Source: Actinomycetota bacterium
Lineage (GTDB): Bacteria > Actinomycetota > Actinomycetes > S36-B12
DNA length: 50,025 bases
Reading direction: 5' to 3'
NCBI GenBank assembly: GCA_030684515.1
Contig: JAUXVJ010000017.1
Coordinates: 1 to 50,025, forward strand
Both the position numbers and the translations under genes were made by a program. Within the stretch, counting starts at the first letter, position 1; each line of letters begins with the position of its first letter. The notes beneath the pieces are model-generated. The model did no database searches, had not been told where the DNA came from, and saw nothing but the letters and a program-made list of their open reading frames with translations. Below, in pieces: positions 45,311 through 50,025 of the stretch.

Positions 45311-47422
45311 ATGACGCTCGGCTCAACACAGCCCCTCGGGGTCGAGGCGATTCGCAATGTGGTGCTCCTGGGACCGACGGGCTCCGGAAAGACCACCTTG
45401 GCTGAGCAATTGATAGCCATCTCCGGAGCAGCAGCCGAACCAGGATCTGTCGCAGCCGGCACGTCAATCATGGATTCCGATCCGGCCGAGCGACGCCAGA
45501 AGCGCTCCGTTGAGGTGTCCGTCGCGTCTCTGGAATTCCAAGGCTCGCTCATCAACCTCATTGACACACCGGGATATGTCGATTTCCTTGGCGATGTGCG
45601 AGCCGGGCTACGAGCCGCAGATGCTGCGCTGTTTGTGGTCTCCGCCGTCGACGGCATCGATGCCGCTACCCGCGCCCTGTGGGATGAGTGCGAGGCGATC
45701 CATATGCCACGCGGAGTTGTGATCACGAATCTGGATGACGACGACGCCGACTTTGACGAGGCTGTCGCCATCTGCCATCGCATGTTCACTGGTGGTCGTG
45801 AAGTGCTGCCACTTCATCTTCCGGTTCTTGACGACGAGGGCTCCTTCATCGGTGTTCTTGACCTCATCACCAGCCGCATCCACGAGTGGAGTACTGCGCA
45901 ACGACGTGAGCGGGCGGCTGATCCTGAGCACCTCGAAATGACTGCCAGCGCTCGCGCTGAGCTACTCGAGGGCATCGCAGCTGAATCTGAGGATGCAAGC
46001 CTGATGGACTTGCTGATAGACGGCCAAGACGTCAGCGACGAAGTGCTCACCGGTGATTTGGACCTCGCCATCAACCGTGGTCACTTCTATCCAGTGCAGG
46101 CCTTCTCGGGTGCCAATGGCTTTGGTGGAGAGCTCATTCTCGACCTGATCGTCCGCGCATTTCCCTCACCCCTTGAACGCGCCATGCCGCTGATTACCAC
46201 GGCTCAGGGCCAGCCCATCGCGCCTTTACATCCCGATGCTGACGGCCCGCTGTGCGCCGAAGTCATCAAGACCACGACCGATCCGAGTGCTGGAAGGCTC
46301 TCAATCGTGCGCGTCTTCTCCGGAAGGCTGCCCAGCGATGCCCAGTTGCATGTAGCCGGGCATTTCAGCAATCGCCCAGATCGGCATGATCACGATCTCA
46401 CTGAACACGATGGAACGCTGAGTCTCTCGGTCGGAAGCATTCGGCGAACAATTGACAGCGCCATCGCCGGCAGCATCGTCACCGTGACTCAGCTCAGCCG
46501 AGCCGAGACGGGAGACACGATCTCCTTCACCTCCAATCCCCTGCTGGTCGAGCCTTGGCTCATGCCCGAGGCGAATCTGCCAATCGCTATTGCCGCAGCC
46601 GAGCCTGCCGATGAGCGGGGGCTGGGGACTGCGCTGGAGCGCTTGATTGCCGAAGACCCAAGCTTGAAGGTGACCACGTCCCAGAGCCAACTCACGCTTT
46701 GGTGCCTTGGCGAGTCGCATGCAGATCTCGCAGTTGAACGTCTGCGCGATCGATTCGGCATTGAAGTCGCGGCCCAGGAGCTGCGCATCTCCCTTCGTGA
46801 GTGCTTCTCAAGTCCCGGCAGCGGAACAGGACTAGCCAAAGACGAGCAAGACGTGGCTCTGGCCTCCTGTGCGATTGACATCGTGCCTTTGGCCACAGGT
46901 GCCGGCATTGAGATCGTGAATGCACTTTCAGTAGATGCCAGCCAGATCGATCTGTTCAGCGCCGCCGAGCGTGGAGTTCGTCAGCAACTGGCTCAAGGAG
47001 CCCTTGGCGGCTACCCGACGACCGATGTCCAAGTAGTCATCACTGACGTTGCTGCATTGGCATCGTCATGTGATGAGCATTCTGTTGAAATGGCAGGTGC
47101 CTATGCGATTGCCGACGCGGAGACCAACACAGGAAAGCACCTCTTAGAGCCGCATGAGACGTTGATGATCACCGTGCCCGAGGAATTTGCTGATGCCATC
47201 ACGAATGACTTGAAGGTCAAGCGAGGCACCATCACGGCAACGCAGGTGCATCCAGACGGGACAGTGACACTCACTGCAACTGCACCGGCCGCTGAACTCT
47301 TCCGTTTCGCCATTGACATTCGTTCGCTCTCACACGGAGCTGGCACATTTGTTCGGGAGGCTGCAGGATTTGCCCGCGTGCCAAAGCGTGCAGGCATCCG
47401 AATGCTCCCGATGGCCCACTAG
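45311..47422 (+). CDS. EF-G-like translational GTPase family protein, degenerate G domain
   Basis: Protein with the five-domain layout of elongation factor G, 703 aa from ATG 45311 (AAAGG 6 bases upstream; the frame to 45212 is not supported). The P-loop GPTGSGKT is at 21-28. Other G motifs depart from EF-G: the switch II DTPGHVDF reads DTPGYVDF, so the catalytic His is Tyr (Y89); the NKxD base-recognition motif reads NLDD at 140-143; and the RGITI switch I threonine is replaced (RSVEV). Related EF-G-like proteins lie beside the thrS-HIT-pgsA cluster in streptomycetes (recalled). It may be a ribosome-associated or regulatory GTPase rather than a translocase. It shares its stop region with the HIT gene. 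Confidence 0.88.
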   Translation: MTLGSTQPLGVEAIRNVVLLGPTGSGKTTLAEQLIAISGAAAEPGSVAAGTSIMDSDPAERRQKRSVEVSVASLEFQGSLINLIDTPGYVDFLGDVRAGLRAADAALFVVSAVDGIDAATRALWDECEAIHMPRGVVITNLDDDDADFDEAVAICHRMFTGGREVLPLHLPVLDDEGSFIGVLDLITSRIHEWSTAQRRERAADPEHLEMTASARAELLEGIAAESEDASLMDLLIDGQDVSDEVLTGDLDLAINRGHFYPVQAFSGANGFGGELILDLIVRAFPSPLERAMPLITTAQGQPIAPLHPDADGPLCAEVIKTTTDPSAGRLSIVRVFSGRLPSDAQLHVAGHFSNRPDRHDHDLTEHDGTLSLSVGSIRRTIDSAIAGSIVTVTQLSRAETGDTISFTSNPLLVEPWLMPEANLPIAIAAAEPADERGLGTALERLIAEDPSLKVTTSQSQLTLWCLGESHADLAVERLRDRFGIEVAAQELRISLRECFSSPGSGTGLAKDEQDVALASCAIDIVPLATGAGIEIVNALSVDASQIDLFSAAERGVRQQLAQGALGGYPTTDVQVVITDVAALASSCDEHSVEMAGAYAIADAETNTGKHLLEPHETLMITVPEEFADAITNDLKVKRGTITATQVHPDGTVTLTATAPAAELFRFAIDIRSLSHGAGTFVREAAGFARVPKRAGIRMLPMAH

Positions 47423-47925
47423 CGCCAGGCTGCGGCGAGCAACTCGCGGGTTTGCTCCAACAATTGCGGCATTACCTTCGTGCCTGCAATGACTGGCATG
47501 AAATTCGTGTCGCCTCCCCATCGGGGCACCACATGCTGATGCAGGTGCGCGGCGATTCCAGCTCCCGATACCTCACCTTGGTTCATGCCGATGTTGAATC
47601 CCTGAGCATTGGAGACTGATCGCAGAGCGGTCATCGCCTTCTGGATGAAGGCCCCCATCTCAGCAATTTCATGGGCCGCCAGCTCGGTGTAGTCGGCGAC
47701 ATGCCGATACGGGCAGACCATCAGGTGTCCTGAGTTGTACGGATACAGATTCAGCAGCGCGTAGACCGTCTCCCCGCGAGCGATGATCAGGCCCTGGGAG
47801 TCATCCAATTGCGGAGACCGGCAGAAGGGACAGTCGTGGCCTTCATTGCCGTGGCTCGGCTTGCCTTCGCCCTTGATGTAACTCAGCCGATGTGGGGTCC
47901 ACAGCCGATCCCAGGCACTCGACAT
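47419..47925 (-). CDS. HIT-domain nucleotide hydrolase/phosphorylase
   Basis: Histidine-triad family enzyme, 168 aa, close in layout to mycobacterial Rv2613c, an AP4A phosphorylase. The HxHxH triad is H127, H129, H131 (HLHQHVVPRW). A CPFC pair at 32-35 suggests a zinc site. It starts two bases after the thrS stop, so it is co-expressed with thrS; an enzyme that removes diadenosine tetraphosphate made by synthetases would fit there (inference). Its TAG overlaps the TAG of the opposite EF-G-like gene in a shared CTAG. Confidence 0.92.
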   Translation of the reverse strand: MSSAWDRLWTPHRLSYIKGEGKPSHGNEGHDCPFCRSPQLDDSQGLIIARGETVYALLNLYPYNSGHLMVCPYRHVADYTELAAHEIAEMGAFIQKAMTALRSVSNAQGFNIGMNQGEVSGAGIAAHLHQHVVPRWGGDTNFMPVIAGTKVMPQLLEQTRELLAAAWR

Positions 47926-47927
47926 CG

Positions 47928-49868
47928 CTACACCTGCACGCGAGACTGAACAGCTGCCACAATCTCATCAATCGCTTCGGCAATGGCAACGCCATTCTTC
48001 TGTGTGCCATCGCGATAGCGGAAGGAGACAGCTCCCGCGGCAATGTCCTCATCGCCGGCGATCAGCATGTAGGGAATCTTCTGCCGCTGGGCGGTGCGGA
48101 TCTTCTTCTGCATTCGATCATCTGAGGTGTCGACATCGACCCGAATGCCACGAGCGCGCAACTGCGCTGCAACTTCTGTGAGGTAGCCAATGTGCTCATC
48201 GGTGATCGGGATTCCGATCACTTGCACGGGTGCCAGCCATGGCGGGAATGCGCCGGCGTAGTGCTCAAGCAACACGGCAAAGAAGCGTTCGATCGAACCA
48301 AACAGCGCTCGGTGAATCATGACGGGGCGTTGTCGTGTTCCATCTGAGGCTTGGTACTGCAGGTCGAAGAGCTCGGGAAGATTGAAGTCCACTTGGATCG
48401 TGGACATCTGCCAAGTGCGTCCGATCGCATCCTTGGCCTGCACTGAGATCTTGGGCCCGTAGAACGCCGCGCCACCTTCATCGAGCACCAGGTCCAAGCC
48501 CTGCTTGCTGGCCGCCAGCCGGAGGATTTCGGTGGCTTCCGCCCAGACTTCATCAGAGCCAACGGATTTCTCCGGGTCGCGAGTGGACAGTTCCAGATAG
48601 AAGTCATTGAGTCCGTAGTCACGCAGCAGATCAAGGACAAAGGTCAACAGCGAATCAAGTTCATCAGGCATCTGTTCTTTGGTGCAGTAGATGTGCGCAT
48701 CATCCTGTGTGAATCCGCGCGCTCTGGTCAGACCTTGAACGACGCCAGACTTCTCGTATCGATACACCGTGCCGAATTCGAACAGTCGCAAGGGAAGCTC
48801 ACGGTACGAACGACCACGAGCATCAAAGATCAAGTTGTGCATCGGGCAGTTCATCGGCTTGAGGTAGTAGTCCTGACCCTGCCGGCGAATATTGCCTTCG
48901 TCATCGAACTCCGCATCCAGATGCATCGGCGGATACATCCCCTCGGAATACCAGCTGAGGTGCTGCGACTTCTCAAACAGCGCTCCCTTGGTGATATGCG
49001 GGCTGTTGACGAACTCGTATCCCGCCGCATCGTGCCGTAACCGCGAGTAGTCCTCCATCACCCGACGAATCACCCCACCCTTGGGATGAAATACCGCCAG
49101 TCCGGAACCGATCTCCTCAGGAAAGGAGAACAGATCGAGTTCGGCACCAAGGCGTCGATGATCTCGGCGCTCGGCCTCTTCCAGGAAGGCCAGGTAGGCC
49201 TTCAGATCATCCTTGGATGGCCAAGCCGTTCCATAGATGCGTTGCAACTGCTCATTCTTCTGGTCGCCCAGCCAATATGCCGCTGCCGTGCGCATCAATT
49301 TGACTGCATTGGTGGGGATGTATCGGGTGTCAGGCACATGTGGACCTCGGCAGAGGTCCCCCCAGCAACGCTCGCCGGTCTTGATATTGACGTTGTCGTA
49401 GATCGTGAGCTCTTTGCCGCCGACTTCCATCACCTCGGCGCCGCCAGCACTTCCGATCAGGCGCAATTTGTACGGCTCGCCCGCAAGTTCATCCAGAGCC
49501 TCCTCGTCAGACACCACGCGACGCTCAAAGCGCTGCCCGCTCTTGAGGATCGTCGTCATCCGCTTCTCGAGCTCGGTCAAGTCCTCGGGAGTGAATGGTC
49601 GCTCAACATCGAAGTCGTAGTAGAAACCATCTTGAATCGGCGGCCCGATCCCCAGCTTGGCCTCAGGAAAGGTGTCCTGAACGGCTTGAGCAAGCACGTG
49701 AGCCGCTGAGTGACGCAGCACTGCCAGACCCTCAGGTGAGTCAACAGAGATCGCCTCTACAACGTCAGTTGGCAATACCTCAGTTGAAAGATCGCGGATC
49801 TCGCCGTTAATGCGGGCTACGACAATTGAACGATCCCCGCCCACGAGGTCGAAGGCGGTCTGAGCCAC
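47928..49868 (-). CDS. thrS: Threonine--tRNA ligase
   Basis: Class II aminoacyl-tRNA synthetase, 646 aa, full length. It has an N-terminal TGS domain (1-65), an editing domain starting with HSAAH (H53, H57 in this numbering lie at the junction; the family's HxxxH motif), the catalytic core with the zinc Cys in PMNCPMHN, motif 2 region [16 protein letters not shown], motif 3 [21 protein letters not shown] and a C-terminal anticodon-binding domain (about 545-640). GTG 49868 has a GAGGAG ribosome binding site 6 bases upstream. Confidence 0.98.
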   Translation of the reverse strand: MAQTAFDLVGGDRSIVVARINGEIRDLSTEVLPTDVVEAISVDSPEGLAVLRHSAAHVLAQAVQDTFPEAKLGIGPPIQDGFYYDFDVERPFTPEDLTELEKRMTTILKSGQRFERRVVSDEEALDELAGEPYKLRLIGSAGGAEVMEVGGKELTIYDNVNIKTGERCWGDLCRGPHVPDTRYIPTNAVKLMRTAAAYWLGDQKNEQLQRIYGTAWPSKDDLKAYLAFLEEAERRDHRRLGAELDLFSFPEEIGSGLAVFHPKGGVIRRVMEDYSRLRHDAAGYEFVNSPHITKGALFEKSQHLSWYSEGMYPPMHLDAEFDDEGNIRRQGQDYYLKPMNCPMHNLIFDARGRSYRELPLRLFEFGTVYRYEKSGVVQGLTRARGFTQDDAHIYCTKEQMPDELDSLLTFVLDLLRDYGLNDFYLELSTRDPEKSVGSDEVWAEATEILRLAASKQGLDLVLDEGGAAFYGPKISVQAKDAIGRTWQMSTIQVDFNLPELFDLQYQASDGTRQRPVMIHRALFGSIERFFAVLLEHYAGAFPPWLAPVQVIGIPITDEHIGYLTEVAAQLRARGIRVDVDTSDDRMQKKIRTAQRQKIPYMLIAGDEDIAAGAVSFRYRDGTQKNGVAIAEAIDEIVAAVQSRVQV

Positions 49869-49917
49869 AGGATCTCCTCTTTATCTACGCCACAACGCCA
49901 TACCAAAGCGTTCCGGT

Positions 49918-49992
<75 letters not shown>

Positions 49993-50004
49993 GGAATGCG
50001 CAGA

Positions 50005-50010
50005 ACTGTA
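50005..50010 (-). promoter_or_regulatory. Candidate -10 element of the tRNA-Val promoter
   Basis: TACAGT on the minus strand, 12 bases before the mature tRNA 5' end. The -35 region is at the window edge and cannot be judged. Confidence 0.35.
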
Positions 50011-50025
50011 TCAAGGATCGACTTT

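Overview
The window looks like a chromosomal segment of an actinobacterium (Actinomycetota) of medium-high GC. Three things support this: a phosphatidylinositol mannoside block (pgsA, PIM acyltransferase, pimA), the actinobacterial order ruvCAB-yajC-secDF-apt-rel, and a PdtaR-type ANTAR response regulator beside polA-rpsA-coaE-uvrB. I cannot name the genus. The segment is compact: nearly all genes are on the minus strand, many neighbours overlap by 1-8 bases (ATGA, GTGA, TGATG, TAGTG junctions), and no gene-free stretch exceeds about 300 bases.

Read in the minus-strand direction of transcription (right to left), the layout is as follows. (a) 49.99-47.4 kb: tRNA-Val(CAC), thrS and an HIT-family hydrolase; a degenerate EF-G-like gene on the plus strand meets the HIT gene tail to tail. 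(b) 45.2-40.3 kb: pgsA, PIM acyltransferase and pimA for PI/PIM envelope lipids, then a LemA-like membrane protein, then pdxS-pdxT (PLP synthase) and a YebC regulator. (c) 39.5-31.5 kb: ruvC-ruvA-ruvB behind a perfect LexA-type SOS box, then yajC-secD-secF (protein export), apt and the bifunctional (p)ppGpp enzyme Rel. (d) 31.5-29.3 kb: two plus-strand genes, a DUF349 protein and a membrane-anchored cyclophilin. (e) 29.3-14.6 kb: MBL hydrolase-hisS-aspS, rarA, a small membrane protein, alaS, ruvX, mltG, aroE, aroC-aroK-aroB-aroQ, efp and nusB, covering tRNA charging, cell-wall termination, the shikimate pathway and elongation/antitermination. (f) 14.6-12.8 kb: a membrane-anchored matrixin-type metalloprotease and an SDR oxidoreductase. 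(g) 12.8-9.8 kb: an apparent insertion. (h) 9.7-0.1 kb: pdtaR, polA, rpsA, coaE, uvrB and two tandem terC genes.

The most unusual part is the insertion. A class I tRNA with anticodon CAA at 9758-9831 has its 3' end repeated at 12751-12769 (15 bases exact, 18 of 19 in total). Between the copies lies one visible gene, on the opposite strand to its flanks: a membrane-anchored PAS-PAS-GGDEF-EAL protein with intact synthesis, feedback and hydrolysis motifs. This has the form of a small tRNA-integrated islet that carries a c-di-GMP switch and no integrase.

Two regulatory patterns also stand out. At least eight operon-leading genes have a TAnnnT -10 element ending only 6-7 bases before the start codon, which implies leaderless mRNAs. 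In contrast, rpsA has a structured leader with two near-identical hairpins 24 bases apart, which is a candidate for S1 autoregulation. All gene calls come from reading the sequence and translations; no database search was run.
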